DNA of 64,000 nt from assembly GCF_027563315.1 (NCBI RefSeq), contig NZ_JAMKBJ010000006.1, forward strand, positions 124,001-188,000, read 5' to 3'. Shown one piece after another: positions 1-8,479 of the stretch. Within the stretch, counting starts at the first letter, position 1. Each line of letters opens with the position of its first letter. Source of the stretch: Paenisporosarcina quisquiliarum (GTDB lineage: Bacteria; Bacillota; Bacilli; Bacillales_A; Planococcaceae). The notes below the pieces were generated by a model that saw only the letters and a program-made list of their open reading frames with translations, was not told the origin of the DNA and made no database searches. A program made the translations under genes and the position numbers.

Positions 1-71
1 TATTTAATTAAACAAAATATGGGTATAAGATAATAAAGATTTTCTTGTATCTTCAATACCAGGAGACTAGT

Positions 72-101
72 ATGTTATTAGATATTATGACTGTGGAATA
101 G
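72..101 (+). other. possible 9-codon leader ORF
   Basis: An ATG at 72 sits 6 bases after AGGAG (61-65) and opens a nine-codon frame (MLLDIMTVE) that stops at 101, 45 bases before the start of the S8 protease gene. It could be a translated leader or chance. No terminator or attenuator hairpin is evident in 1-145. Confidence 0.25.
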
Positions 102-145
102 TTTCTTCTATTAAGATAACGAATAGTAAGAAAGGGGAAGAGATA

Positions 146-2344
146 TTGAATAAATTTGTTACTGGAATATCCATAACAGGACTGATTTGGTTTTACGGAA
201 TCAGCATGGTATCTGCAGAAGAACACGATGAGAAACGAATGCTCGTTGTGTTTGATGAAGAACTGACTGAACAGGAAATGCTCGAGGCGGTCTTGGATGC
301 GGGCGGTGAAATGTCAGAGGCATATGCGGAAGTGGATATGGCGTCTGTTGAAATAACTTCGGAGGAAGTGGCTGAACTTCGAGAAGATTCTTCAGTGCAA
401 CTTGTAGAAGAGGATTTCATCATCAAGCTGAGTGCCCAGATGGAAGATTGGGGAATTGCGTCTACACGCGTTCCTTCTGCATGGAATTCTGGTTTTACCG
501 GTAAAGGGATTAAAGTCGCCGTGATCGATTCGGGCATCTCTACTCACAGTGACTTAGAGATAGCAGGTGGCGTTTCCACTGTTAGTTACACTTCTTCCTA
601 TAATGATGATGAAGGACACGGAACACATGTCGCTGGCATCATCGGTGCGCGCAATAACAGTTTTGGTGTGAAAGGTGTCGCCTATGAAACCGAACTTTAT
701 GCGGTAAAGGCATTTAATCGAGATGGCGAAGCATATCTGTCCGATTTAATTGAGGGAATTGATTGGTCGATTGCAAACGGTATGGACATCATCAACTTAA
801 GCTCAGGGACTCAAACTAGTACCCGTTCTTTCCTTAATGTTGTGAACAAGGCATATGCAAGTGGTCTGTTAATTGTGGCAGCTGCTGGAAATGATGGTGC
901 TCCGGATGGTCTGGATGATACGGTTGATTTTCCCGCTCGCTATGCTTCGGTCATCGGTGTCGGTGCTGTTGACCGTTATTTTGGGCGTGCATCTTTTTCC
1001 TCGACGGGACCAGAAGTCGAAGTGGCCGCTCCTGGTGTTGATATTTTAAGTACATACTTAGACAATCAATACGCTTATATGAGCGGAACATCCATGGCGA
1101 CGCCTTATGTAACGGGACAGCTTGCGTTACTGAAACAAGCTTATCCAGAACTTACTAATGATCAACTCCGTCAAGTACTGACTGACCATACCTTAGATTT
1201 GGGTAAGGCAGGTAGAGATCCATTATTCGGTTACGGTTTCATTCAAGCATCATCCTACTTGGACCCTGTTGAACTTGAAAAAGCAAACCCCTTAACGGGC
1301 ATGATTTTAAGTGAAAATTCTATATCTGGATCACCAGGATTAGTTCGTAATGTCACTGCAACAGCGACTTATACGGATGGTGCAAATCAAAACGTAACAA
1401 GTGAAGCTGTATGGACGTCGAGTAACCCTGCAGTAGCTGAAGTGACGAGTGGCAAGGTGGAATTAAAAGGATATGGCACTACGACCGTGACGGTGACCTA
1501 CAAGGAACAAACAGCTGTCATTGTGGTAGATGTACCGCTTCCTCAACCAGAACCAAATCCTATGGTGAAACTTGAAGCAACCAATACTTCTCTCATCGGT
1601 AAGCCAGGAGATATTTTAGATATTACCGTAAAGGCTACTTACAAAAATGGCCAAGTCCAAGATGTAACGGAATTCGCAGATTGGTCTACGGCGAACACTT
1701 CAGTGGCAACGGTGATGGGAGGAAAAGTCCAATTCAACGGCTATGGCACTACAACCATAACGGCAACCTATGAAGGGCAATCGACGATGATTGTCATCAA
1801 TAGTCCGGAACCACAGTCTCAAGCTGCGCCGAAATTCCAGGATGTCACATCCTTCTATTCACCAGCCGTAACTTACTTGGTGCAAAGACAAATTACCCGT
1901 GGAGTTTCAACAACGGAATTTGGTGTAACACAGAATATTATTCGTGCGGATGCAGCTATCTGGTTGGCCATGGAACTTGGCTTGAATACAGAAACCGCAA
2001 AAGCATCCGGATTTACAGATGTACCTGAGAGAGCGATCGGAGCAGTCAATGCACTGAAGGAAGCGGGGATTGTTGGCGGTAAAACAACTACTAGATTCGG
2101 AGCTTACGATACATTGACTCGTGGAGAAGTAGCTATTATCCTGCAACGCGCGTACAAACTATCATCAGACGGAAGCAAATTACCATTTACAGATGTATCT
2201 TCGAAATATAGCATTGCCGTAGGAGCTTTAGTGGCAAATGATATCACAGACGGACTCACGCCTACGAAATTTGGTGTTTCATATCCAATAACACGTGGTC
2301 AGTTGGCAGTATTTATGTATCGGTTGTCAGAATTGGATAACTGA
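146..2344 (+). CDS. SLH-anchored subtilisin-like (S8) serine protease with Ig-like domains
   Basis: This is a secreted, cell-wall-attached subtilase of 732 aa. It starts at TTG 146 behind AAAGGGGAAG (131-140). Residues 1-24 form a signal peptide ending VSA, and 30-95 look like an I9-type propeptide. The peptidase S8 domain follows, with Asp128 (VAVIDSG), His158 (GHGTHVAG), Asn249 (AAAGND) and Ser316 (GTSMATP). Two Big2-like repeats (about 385-465 and 475-550, each ending in a KGYGTTT/NGYGTTT motif) precede three SLH-type repeats (about 560-732) that would bind secondary cell wall polymer. All catalytic residues are present, so it should be active at the cell surface. It is monocistronic, with a terminator right behind it. 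The substrate is unknown; the domain calls are firm. Confidence 0.93.
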   Translation: MNKFVTGISITGLIWFYGISMVSAEEHDEKRMLVVFDEELTEQEMLEAVLDAGGEMSEAYAEVDMASVEITSEEVAELREDSSVQLVEEDFIIKLSAQMEDWGIASTRVPSAWNSGFTGKGIKVAVIDSGISTHSDLEIAGGVSTVSYTSSYNDDEGHGTHVAGIIGARNNSFGVKGVAYETELYAVKAFNRDGEAYLSDLIEGIDWSIANGMDIINLSSGTQTSTRSFLNVVNKAYASGLLIVAAAGNDGAPDGLDDTVDFPARYASVIGVGAVDRYFGRASFSSTGPEVEVAAPGVDILSTYLDNQYAYMSGTSMATPYVTGQLALLKQAYPELTNDQLRQVLTDHTLDLGKAGRDPLFGYGFIQASSYLDPVELEKANPLTGMILSENSISGSPGLVRNVTATATYTDGANQNVTSEAVWTSSNPAVAEVTSGKVELKGYGTTTVTVTYKEQTAVIVVDVPLPQPEPNPMVKLEATNTSLIGKPGDILDITVKATYKNGQVQDVTEFADWSTANTSVATVMGGKVQFNGYGTTTITATYEGQSTMIVINSPEPQSQAAPKFQDVTSFYSPAVTYLVQRQITRGVSTTEFGVTQNIIRADAAIWLAMELGLNTETAKASGFTDVPERAIGAVNALKEAGIVGGKTTTRFGAYDTLTRGEVAIILQRAYKLSSDGSKLPFTDVSSKYSIAVGALVANDITDGLTPTKFGVSYPITRGQLAVFMYRLSELDN

Positions 2345-2351
2345 TGTATCA

Positions 2352-2388
2352 AAAGGCAACACATCGATTAGATGTGTTGTCTTTTTTT
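2352..2388 (+). terminator. Rho-independent terminator of the S8-SLH gene
   Basis: The inverted repeat GGCAACACATC / GATGTGTTGTC is followed by seven T residues, eight bases after the stop codon. Confidence 0.9.
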
Positions 2389-2463
2389 GAAGAAAAGAAT
2401 ACTTTTTAGGACAAGGTTTGTTAGATAAAAATTTTTGAATTAAAAACACAGAAAATTCAGCTA

Positions 2464-2481
2464 ATGTAAACTGTTTTACAT
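2464..2481. promoter_or_regulatory. perfect palindrome ATGTAAA-N4-TTTACAT
   Basis: A perfect 7-bp inverted repeat with a 4-bp centre lies 44 bases beyond the stop of the Crp/Fnr-type gene. Its TGTAA-N6-TTACA shape resembles a Crp/Fnr half-site pair, but no gene start lies next to it and there is no T-run to make it a terminator. The role is unknown. Confidence 0.35.
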
Positions 2482-2524
2482 AATTGAAATCATTTAGATT
2501 TTAAACTTATAAGAGAATAATAAC

Positions 2525-3211
2525 TTATTCATCTGGAATGATTCTTTCAATGGAAGGGATGATGTAAAATCTGCCGTCTTTTGTAATAAGTCCTTTTTGC
2601 ACAAATGAGTTAATCATATTGGCAACTGTGACTCTGCTTGTTCCTACAAGGTCAGCCAATTCTTGTTGAGTAAATTGCATAAAAATCCTTATAGCACCAT
2701 TTCTTAAAGGTGTTCCAAACTGTTTTGCTAAGTGAAATATTGCATAGCGAATTCTGGTTTCCCCGTCGTAACAAGAAATAAGTAAATTTGATACGGCTAG
2801 TGTTTGTGATTTTTTATTTAAAAAGTCAATGCGGTGTTTTAGTAAAGTATGATCCGTATTCATAAGCTCTTCAAATCTTTTCTTTCCAAATTCCACATAG
2901 GTCGTTTCGGATGCCGTTATGGCTTCTTCAAAATAGAAACCCCCAAGTTGGGAATCTCCAATGATGGTTCCATTGCACATGATGATCAGTGCCTTTTCTT
3001 TACCTTCATGGGATGTATGGAAGAGTCGAACTCGACCCTCTTTAATGATAAAGATGTTTTCGGAACGGTCATTCACTGTATAGATTGTTTGGTCGGTACC
3101 GATTGTTTTTTCGATTCCATATTCATACATTTTGGTCCAGTCTTTACAAGGGAATTCAAACCAGGGGGATAATTCTTTAAACACTCTAACACATCCTTCC
3201 GACCACCTCAT
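2525..3211 (-). CDS. Crp/Fnr-family transcriptional regulator
   Basis: The 228-aa protein has a cyclic-nucleotide-type beta-barrel (about 30-130, with the family motif IIKEGRVRLF) and a C-terminal winged helix-turn-helix (about 175-220, QQELADLVGTSRVTVANMI). No Fnr-type Cys cluster is seen and the ligand is unknown. It is transcribed away from the aminotransferase-antiporter pair, which is its likely target. The start is uncertain. ATG 3211 has no Shine-Dalgarno, whereas AGGTGG and GGAAGG just inside it would serve a GTG at 3184, ten residues in; that choice also leaves room for the divergent promoters, otherwise squeezed into 36 bp. Confidence 0.88.
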   Translation of the reverse strand: MRWSEGCVRVFKELSPWFEFPCKDWTKMYEYGIEKTIGTDQTIYTVNDRSENIFIIKEGRVRLFHTSHEGKEKALIIMCNGTIIGDSQLGGFYFEEAITASETTYVEFGKKRFEELMNTDHTLLKHRIDFLNKKSQTLAVSNLLISCYDGETRIRYAIFHLAKQFGTPLRNGAIRIFMQFTQQELADLVGTSRVTVANMINSFVQKGLITKDGRFYIIPSIERIIPDE

Positions 3212-3247
3212 ACGTTTATCTTACTTTAGAAAGGTTTGAAAATAAAT

Positions 3248-4378
3248 ATGGTAGAAACAGAACAATTTAGAAAGCAGTTCCCGATTTTGAAAAACAAGAT
3301 ACAACTTTCAAGTTGTTCACAAAGTGCGATGCATATTTCTGTGAAAGAAGCTCTCCAACAATATACTGATTCATTGGAACACCAGGGGATGAATTGGATG
3401 CAGTGGATGGCTGAGTGTGAAGGAGCACGAGAGCTTTTTGCTCAACAAATTAATGCCAATGTAAATGAAATCGCTATTCTATCAAGTGTGTCACACGCCG
3501 CATCTGCAATCGCTACGAGTATAAAGCCTAATGGGCGACGGAATAAAGTGGTTATCACGGATTTTGATTTTCCCACAATTGGTCACGTTTGGCGTTCTGC
3601 AGAGGATGAGTTCGAGATATCATTCTTAAGACAGAATGAAAGCGGTTTCAATACATTGAAAGATTACGAGACAGCCCTATCTGATGATTTGTTATTATTC
3701 TCTACCTCGCATGTGAATTATTACAATGGCTACAAACAAAATCTCAAGGAAATTTCTTCATGTGTACATAAGAAAGGAGGATACCTATTCGTCGATGCCT
3801 ATCAATCTTTTGGACAAACTCCAATTGATGTAAAGGACATGGAAATTGATTTCTTAGCAGCAGGAATGCAAAAGTATGGTCTTGGAATACCAGGAATAGC
3901 TTTTCTCTATGTAAATGAAAAAATCGCGAATGAACTAACACCAAAAATAACAGGTTGGTTCGGGCAAGTGAATCCGTTTGCCTTTGATGTAAGAGGTAAA
4001 GAATATGCTGATGGTGCTAGACGCTTTGATTCAGGTACATTTGCCATGATTAATGGGTATGCAGCCCATGCAGCATTAAAGATTTTAAATGGTCTTGATA
4101 TGAAACTAGTAGAAAAACATTTGGAAGTATTATCAGACGTTGCGAAACAAGAAATACAAAAGACTGGATTAGAAAGCCGGAGCCAGTTTCAATTAACGGA
4201 AAAAGGATCCACAACCGCCGTATTCTTTACCAATGCCAGTGAGGTAGAGCAATCGCTAGCGAAGGAAGGTATTATTCTTTCTGCTAGAAATGATGTCATT
4301 CGTATAGCACCGCATTATTACAATACCGAAGAAGACGTGAAAACAGCAATCCAGGCTTTGGCAAAACAATTGAAATAG
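3248..4378 (+). CDS. class V aminotransferase (PLP enzyme, NifS/isopenicillin-epimerase-like)
   Basis: This is a PLP-dependent fold-type I enzyme of about 376 aa. The cofactor Lys is in AAGMQKYGLG, and the Asp-Gln pair of the site is in FVDAYQSFGQ. The closest broad families are cysteine desulfurase-like and isopenicillin-N-epimerase-like class V enzymes, so the substrate cannot be read off. I place the start at ATG 3248, 13 bases after GAAAGG; the upstream TTG 3236 touches that site. It is followed after 17 bp by the NhaC-type antiporter and divergent from a Crp/Fnr regulator. That suggests a small amino-acid utilisation or detoxification operon, which is inference from context. Confidence 0.85.
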   Translation: MVETEQFRKQFPILKNKIQLSSCSQSAMHISVKEALQQYTDSLEHQGMNWMQWMAECEGARELFAQQINANVNEIAILSSVSHAASAIATSIKPNGRRNKVVITDFDFPTIGHVWRSAEDEFEISFLRQNESGFNTLKDYETALSDDLLLFSTSHVNYYNGYKQNLKEISSCVHKKGGYLFVDAYQSFGQTPIDVKDMEIDFLAAGMQKYGLGIPGIAFLYVNEKIANELTPKITGWFGQVNPFAFDVRGKEYADGARRFDSGTFAMINGYAAHAALKILNGLDMKLVEKHLEVLSDVAKQEIQKTGLESRSQFQLTEKGSTTAVFFTNASEVEQSLAKEGIILSARNDVIRIAPHYYNTEEDVKTAIQALAKQLK

Positions 4379-4395
4379 GTTAGGGGGAAATTCAA

Positions 4396-5922
4396 TTGAA
4401 CGGAAATAATGCCTTGAAGGAACCGAAAGAATCTTTACAATTTTACGGTGGAGTACCTATGTTACTTGTTCCATTCGCAGTTATGTTTTTAGGAATTCTT
4501 TGGCTAGGTATAAGTGGAGCAGCTCTTCCAGAAGCATTCTGGCCAATGATTTTACTAGGTATTTTTGTGGGTTTATTGTTAGCTAAGAATAAAAAAATCT
4601 ACGTTGAAGCCCTTATAGAAGGTGTCACTTCAAAAATGCTGGCCATTATGCTATTCGCTTGGTTTTTGGCAGGTATTATGGCGAAATTACTTGCAGTTGC
4701 GGGTCTTGTTCAAGGACTAATCTGGGGCTTTCTTGAAATGGGTATCTCAATTGCTTGGTTCCCATTAATCGTTTTCTTAATTAGTTCGCTAATCTCTATG
4801 TCAACAGGCACTGCAGTAGGTACACTCATTGCCGCTAGTCCAATTTTATTTCCGGTAGGATACCTTCTAGGAGGGGATCCAGTTCTGATAATTGGGGCAA
4901 TAATTGGTGGAGCTTTCGTAGGAGACAATCTTGCGCCTATTTCAGATACGACAATCGTTTCGGCTTATTCACAAGGAACAACGATTGAAAAAGTTGTGAA
5001 AAGTAGGATTCGATATGCTGTTATTGCTGGGGTATTAACACTCATCGCCTACGCTGTTTTTGCCTTTACTGCCGGATCAGGTGAAACAGTTACGCTTACT
5101 GAAAAATTGAATCCATTGGGTCTAGTCATGATTGTAGTTCCCATTCTTCTTCTAATCCTTATGTCTAGAGGGAAAGACTTGGTGGAAGGGTTACTGTATG
5201 CAAATGTAGTCGGATTAATAATTGCTTTTGCTTTTGGACTTATTACAATATCTGATATTTTACTTATTGACCGAGCTCAATTTATGGCCGGGGGAATCAT
5301 TATTGATGGTGTAATGAGCATGGTAGGAGTTGCAGTATTTACTATCTTCCTAATGGGTATGATTGGTACGCTGAACCGAGGTCATTTCCTAGACTGGCTA
5401 ATGGAAAAATCAAGTCAAATTGCAACAACACCAAAACGAGCTGAAATCACTATCGTATTGGTTACACTATTTGTGAATGCCTTAACGACTGCAGGGACAC
5501 CAACGATGGTTATGCTTGGAGATTTCGTTAGAAGATTAGGTCATAAATTTAAAATTACACCTTGGCGGAGAGGTAATCTATTAGACGCTTGCTCTACATC
5601 AATAATCGGGTTCCTTCCTTATTCGGTGGCTGTGTTGATTCCTTTTGCTTTCGTTGGCGGAATGGTTGATATGACAGTTCATCCTAATTTCACCCCAGTG
5701 GGAGTAGCGCCGTTCGTATTTTATTGTATTGCTATGGTACTTGTTATGCTGTTTTCGGCATTTACAGGTTACGGACGTGATTATATGACTGACCAAGAAC
5801 ATGCAGTGGAAACCATTGAAATATATGGAGACCAAGAGAATTATTCAGTTGAACCGAAAAGAAAGACAGTAGAAGAGTCTTCATCTTTTAATAATGATGT
5901 TAAAAAACACGTTACAGTATAA
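4396..5922 (+). CDS. NhaC-family Na+/H+ antiporter-like transporter
   Basis: This is an integral membrane protein of 508 aa with about 12 hydrophobic segments. It has the family signature around residues 135-200 (SSLISMSTGTAVGT, FVGDNLAPISDTT) and a second inverted half (NALTTAGTPTMVMLGDF). NhaC/MleN relatives exchange Na+ for H+, sometimes coupled to an organic acid, so an amino-acid or carboxylate substrate is possible given the aminotransferase gene immediately upstream (17 bp). It starts at TTG 4396 behind TAGGGGGA. The last 45 residues are a hydrophilic cytoplasmic tail. A bidirectional terminator follows. Confidence 0.88.
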   Translation: MNGNNALKEPKESLQFYGGVPMLLVPFAVMFLGILWLGISGAALPEAFWPMILLGIFVGLLLAKNKKIYVEALIEGVTSKMLAIMLFAWFLAGIMAKLLAVAGLVQGLIWGFLEMGISIAWFPLIVFLISSLISMSTGTAVGTLIAASPILFPVGYLLGGDPVLIIGAIIGGAFVGDNLAPISDTTIVSAYSQGTTIEKVVKSRIRYAVIAGVLTLIAYAVFAFTAGSGETVTLTEKLNPLGLVMIVVPILLLILMSRGKDLVEGLLYANVVGLIIAFAFGLITISDILLIDRAQFMAGGIIIDGVMSMVGVAVFTIFLMGMIGTLNRGHFLDWLMEKSSQIATTPKRAEITIVLVTLFVNALTTAGTPTMVMLGDFVRRLGHKFKITPWRRGNLLDACSTSIIGFLPYSVAVLIPFAFVGGMVDMTVHPNFTPVGVAPFVFYCIAMVLVMLFSAFTGYGRDYMTDQEHAVETIEIYGDQENYSVEPKRKTVEESSSFNNDVKKHVTV

Positions 5923-5949
5923 ATGAAAATCAAGTTATAGTAGAAAAAC

Positions 5950-5986
5950 AAGGTGCGAAGTGACAATTCACTTCGCACCTTGTTTT
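5950..5986 (+). terminator. strong terminator after the NhaC-type gene
   Basis: The 12-13 bp stem AAGGTGCGAAGTG / CACTTCGCACCTT with a 6-base loop is followed by TGTTTT. The flanking A-run also makes it usable from the minus strand, towards which the next gene is read. Confidence 0.9.
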
Positions 5987-6062
5987 CATTTTCACCTTCA
6001 GAATATTCATCCAATGATTTGAATCATCACTAAGTCGAATGGTTGGCCACGTTCCCGAACTG

Positions 6063-6425
6063 TTAGAAGCATTGATAGGAAAGAATCTCGTTCGGATTCA
6101 AAAAATGATATGTCCATCCCCGCCTTCTTCTCCAACGATAGCCAACGATTACTTGTCTGCCAATAAATGTAGGGAAGAACCAAAAACTTCTGCCGTTCCT
6201 TAGCCAAACGTACGTGTTGCTAAATAGACAATTTCTGATTCCGCCAGGTCCGACCTGCCATGCGGGGATTGGTGGGGAGAAGCCAGGGGGAGGTGCCATG
6301 GGCGGCAAGCCGGCGCCGGGTGGTGGTCCAAATGGAGGTGGCTCAAAATAATCGTTTGAGAAACCTTGTGGAAAGCTTGATGAATCAAATTCATCTCCAT
6401 TCCGATAATAGGGATTATTCGTCAA
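6063..6425 (-). CDS. proline/glycine-rich protein with conserved YVWLRNGRSFWFFPTF domain
   Basis: A 120-aa protein begins at TTG 6425, eight bases after GAGG. Residues 25-60 are Pro/Gly/Phe-rich (PPPFGPPPGAGLPPMAPP). The C-terminal half (about 63-120) carries the conserved stretch CLFSNTYVWLRNGRSFWF, a YRW motif and a closing QCF. Similar Pro-rich small proteins with this C-terminal domain are common in spore-forming bacilli and are mostly unnamed; I recognise the pattern but know no function. There is no signal peptide or membrane segment. It is isolated, read toward the NhaC terminator. Confidence 0.75.
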   Translation of the reverse strand: MTNNPYYRNGDEFDSSSFPQGFSNDYFEPPPFGPPPGAGLPPMAPPPGFSPPIPAWQVGPGGIRNCLFSNTYVWLRNGRSFWFFPTFIGRQVIVGYRWRRRRGWTYHFLNPNEILSYQCF

Positions 6426-6532
6426 ATCTCATACCTCATTCCGTGTAATCTACCCTTCAGCATATGTCACTTGGTTAGAATGCAATGGGGAGACACACAG
6501 AAGAGATTTTGAATTAAGTGAATTAACAATGC

Positions 6533-6569
6533 AACAAGCACCCGAATATGAGCATCGGGTGCTTGTTTT
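6533..6569 (-). terminator. terminator after the 41-aa membrane protein gene
   Basis: The stem AACAAGCACCCGA / TCGGGTGCTTGTT lies 18 bases beyond the stop of the small gene on the minus strand and reads into a T-containing tract on either strand. Confidence 0.8.
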
Positions 6570-6586
6570 ATGAGTCTACCATTCTC

Positions 6587-6712
6587 TTATTTCGGATCGA
6601 TTTTCGATGCATCGCGAGACTTTAGTCCATGAGAAAGGAAATAAACAAATGCACCACCAAGCATTGCCAAGGTCAATAAAAAGCCTCCTGTTATTATTAA
6701 GAAATACGACAT
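6587..6712 (-). CDS. 41-aa single-pass membrane protein
   Basis: This short gene encodes MSYFLIITGGFLLTLAM followed by LGGAFVYFLSHGLKSRDAS and IDPK. ATG 6712 is preceded by AAAGGAGG nine bases upstream, an excellent ribosome site, and the stop is followed by its own terminator. Residues 3-27 form one transmembrane helix, leaving a short charged tail (KSRDASKIDPK) that is probably cytoplasmic. The gene has no recognised function. The ribosome site, compact architecture and terminator make it much more convincing than the longer frame that overlaps it on the same strand. Confidence 0.78.
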   Translation of the reverse strand: MSYFLIITGGFLLTLAMLGGAFVYFLSHGLKSRDASKIDPK

Positions 6713-6822
6713 ATGTACCCGCCTCCTTTGTGGAGTATATGCGGGGACAAGCCATTATTTGATAAACTGGGAAACTATTTTTCCTTTCATAATTGTATTG
6801 TTGAGTAGCTGAGCAGACGTTC

Positions 6823-6920
6823 AGTCTGACTTTTGGCGTACGACGTCTGAAAAAATGACGTTCACGTCTGACTTTTGATGATTCACGTCTGAAAAATGAC
6901 CAATTTAGTCTGAAAAATAC
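6823..6920. repeat. 21-bp-pitch array, GTCTGA core (5 units)
   Basis: GTCTGA begins at 6824, 6845, 6866, 6887 and 6908, exactly 21 bp apart. Inner units read ACGTCTGA followed by AAAA or CTTTT; the two edge units read AGTCTGA. Spacers are unrelated. The rest of 6713-7077 holds no gene that I can support. Confidence 0.85.
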
Positions 6921-6998
6921 TAGAGATAACATGAACACAACAGAGGACGAGGCGTTATTGTAAAGTATGTAAGCCGTTAGAATTCCTATAAAACTAAA

Positions 6999-7036
6999 GA
7001 AAGCTGCCGAGATTGAATCTTCGGCAGCTTTCTTAT
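6999..7036 (-). terminator. terminator of the subtilisin gene
   Basis: The stem GAAAGCTGCCGA / TCGGCAGCTTTC lies about 45 bases after the minus-strand stop and is followed by T-rich DNA. It belongs to the recurrent GCNGCCGA hairpin family of this window. Confidence 0.85.
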
Positions 7037-7077
7037 TAGGTATGAAATTTGTTTCGAGGAATCTCGTAATCTAGCGT

Positions 7078-8343
7078 TTATTTTACGCGTGCGAAGCCGA
7101 AGCCTGATGCGTAGTCGTCACCAGTTGTTGCGCCGTAACCGCCTTTGATGTCATATGTTTTTGCACGGTTTTGTAAGTTGGCGCGTAATGATGCGTTTGA
7201 CCAGCTTGGGTTTGATGCCCAAAGTTTTGCAGCAAGACCTGCTGCGTGTGGTGATGCCATTGATGTACCACTGATTGTGTTGTATCCACCGTTGTTCCAT
7301 GTTGAGTAGATTGCAGCACCTGGAGCTGAGATTTCAACGTCACCTTGTTGAATCACATAATCACCATCAGTTGAAGCATATCCGCGAGAAGAGAAGTCTG
7401 CAACGCGGTATGTACCGTTTTGCTGAACGTTTTCTAATGCTGCGACTGCAACAGCGTTAACTAATGCGCCTGGGTAACCGATAGAGCCTTGGCTCGGACC
7501 TTCATTTCCTGCAGCTGCCACAACAAGTACACCTTTGTTGTAAGCATACGTAACTGCACTTGAGATTAAGCTGTCATTTCCTGCAGAACCAAGGGACATG
7601 TTGATCACTGTTTTTGTACCAGTTGATGTTGCTTGGTCAGCCGCATGACGGATGGCAGCAGCGATATCATCTGAGTAACCCGAGCCGTTATCGCCAAGTA
7701 CTTTGTATGCCCAAAGGTCAGCTTGAGGAGCTACCCCGTAAATACCTGCACCGTCGTCTCCTCCGTCAGCAAGAGCTGATCCTGCTACGTGAGTACCATG
7801 TCCGTGTGCATCGTTACATGCGCCATTGACTAGTGAAGTTGCTTGTGTGAAGTCTTTACATTGTTCCACTGTGTTTTCTAAATCGTAGTGGGCAGTGTAA
7901 ACGCCTGTATCAAGAACGGCGATGTTAATCCCTGCTCCACCAGATGTTGTTGTTTGGCTACTGTTATTATAGATGGCTTTAATGCCCCATGGTGTTTGGT
8001 GTGTTGGATATTCAGCCGCTTGTACTTGGCTTTGTGTTGCACGAACATCCGTATCCAATTTAACTTCTTGAACTTTTGTTAGTTTAAGATTTTTGTTTTT
8101 TTGCAGCGCTTCGAATTGTTGTTGTGTCATGTCTGTAGAGAAACCGTTTTCGGTCAGTTCCCAGCGTGCATCGTATTGCTTCATCAGCATATCTTTCTGG
8201 TAAAGATTGTTTGACTCTACATAGACACGAAATTTCTCAGCACCATTGTCTGTGTTTTGTGTAGCAGCACTTGCCCCTGCCGTAGGGATTGCCAGACTTG
8301 CTGTCAATAAAACGCTCATCAAGATTTTTTTCGACTTGTTCAT
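7078..8343 (-). CDS. secreted subtilisin of the S41/sphericase type
   Basis: The 421-aa preproprotease has a signal peptide (1-26, ending GASAAT), an I9-type propeptide (about 36-105) and an S8 domain with Asp145 (AVLDTG), His182 (GHGTHVAG), Asn280 (AAAGNE) and Ser361 (GTSMASPH). Cys162 and Cys176 are the only Cys pair and flank a surface loop, as in the disulfide of cold-adapted S41 and Lysinibacillus sphericase. The length also matches that group (about 420 aa). It starts at ATG 8343 behind AAAGGAGC. It is divergent from an RNPP regulator and peptide pair, which is the arrangement expected if extracellular protease output is quorum controlled; that link is inference. Confidence 0.95.
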   Translation of the reverse strand: MNKSKKILMSVLLTASLAIPTAGASAATQNTDNGAEKFRVYVESNNLYQKDMLMKQYDARWELTENGFSTDMTQQQFEALQKNKNLKLTKVQEVKLDTDVRATQSQVQAAEYPTHQTPWGIKAIYNNSSQTTTSGGAGINIAVLDTGVYTAHYDLENTVEQCKDFTQATSLVNGACNDAHGHGTHVAGSALADGGDDGAGIYGVAPQADLWAYKVLGDNGSGYSDDIAAAIRHAADQATSTGTKTVINMSLGSAGNDSLISSAVTYAYNKGVLVVAAAGNEGPSQGSIGYPGALVNAVAVAALENVQQNGTYRVADFSSRGYASTDGDYVIQQGDVEISAPGAAIYSTWNNGGYNTISGTSMASPHAAGLAAKLWASNPSWSNASLRANLQNRAKTYDIKGGYGATTGDDYASGFGFARVK

Positions 8344-8479
8344 GTTTGTTTGCTCCTTTTCGTTGGGGAATTTGTTTTTGTTGCTAACTCAAACCTATCA
8401 CACTAGTTATTATTTGTTTATTGGGAAAATTTCTTCTATTATTTAATTTAAAGTAAAATACTAGTAAATAGGTGATTAC
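8344..8479. promoter_or_regulatory. divergent promoter region, subtilisin / RNPP regulator
   Basis: The 136-bp region serves both genes. It is AT-rich and carries two ACTAGT palindromes (8402-8407 and 8460-8465), 58 bp apart, one ending 14 bases before the regulator ATG. They are candidates for regulator binding, not established sites. Confidence 0.4.

Noticed and set aside
6576-6938. 120-aa minus-strand frame across the GTCTGA array
   Set aside because: It overlaps the better-supported 41-aa gene in another frame and is made partly from repeat cores.
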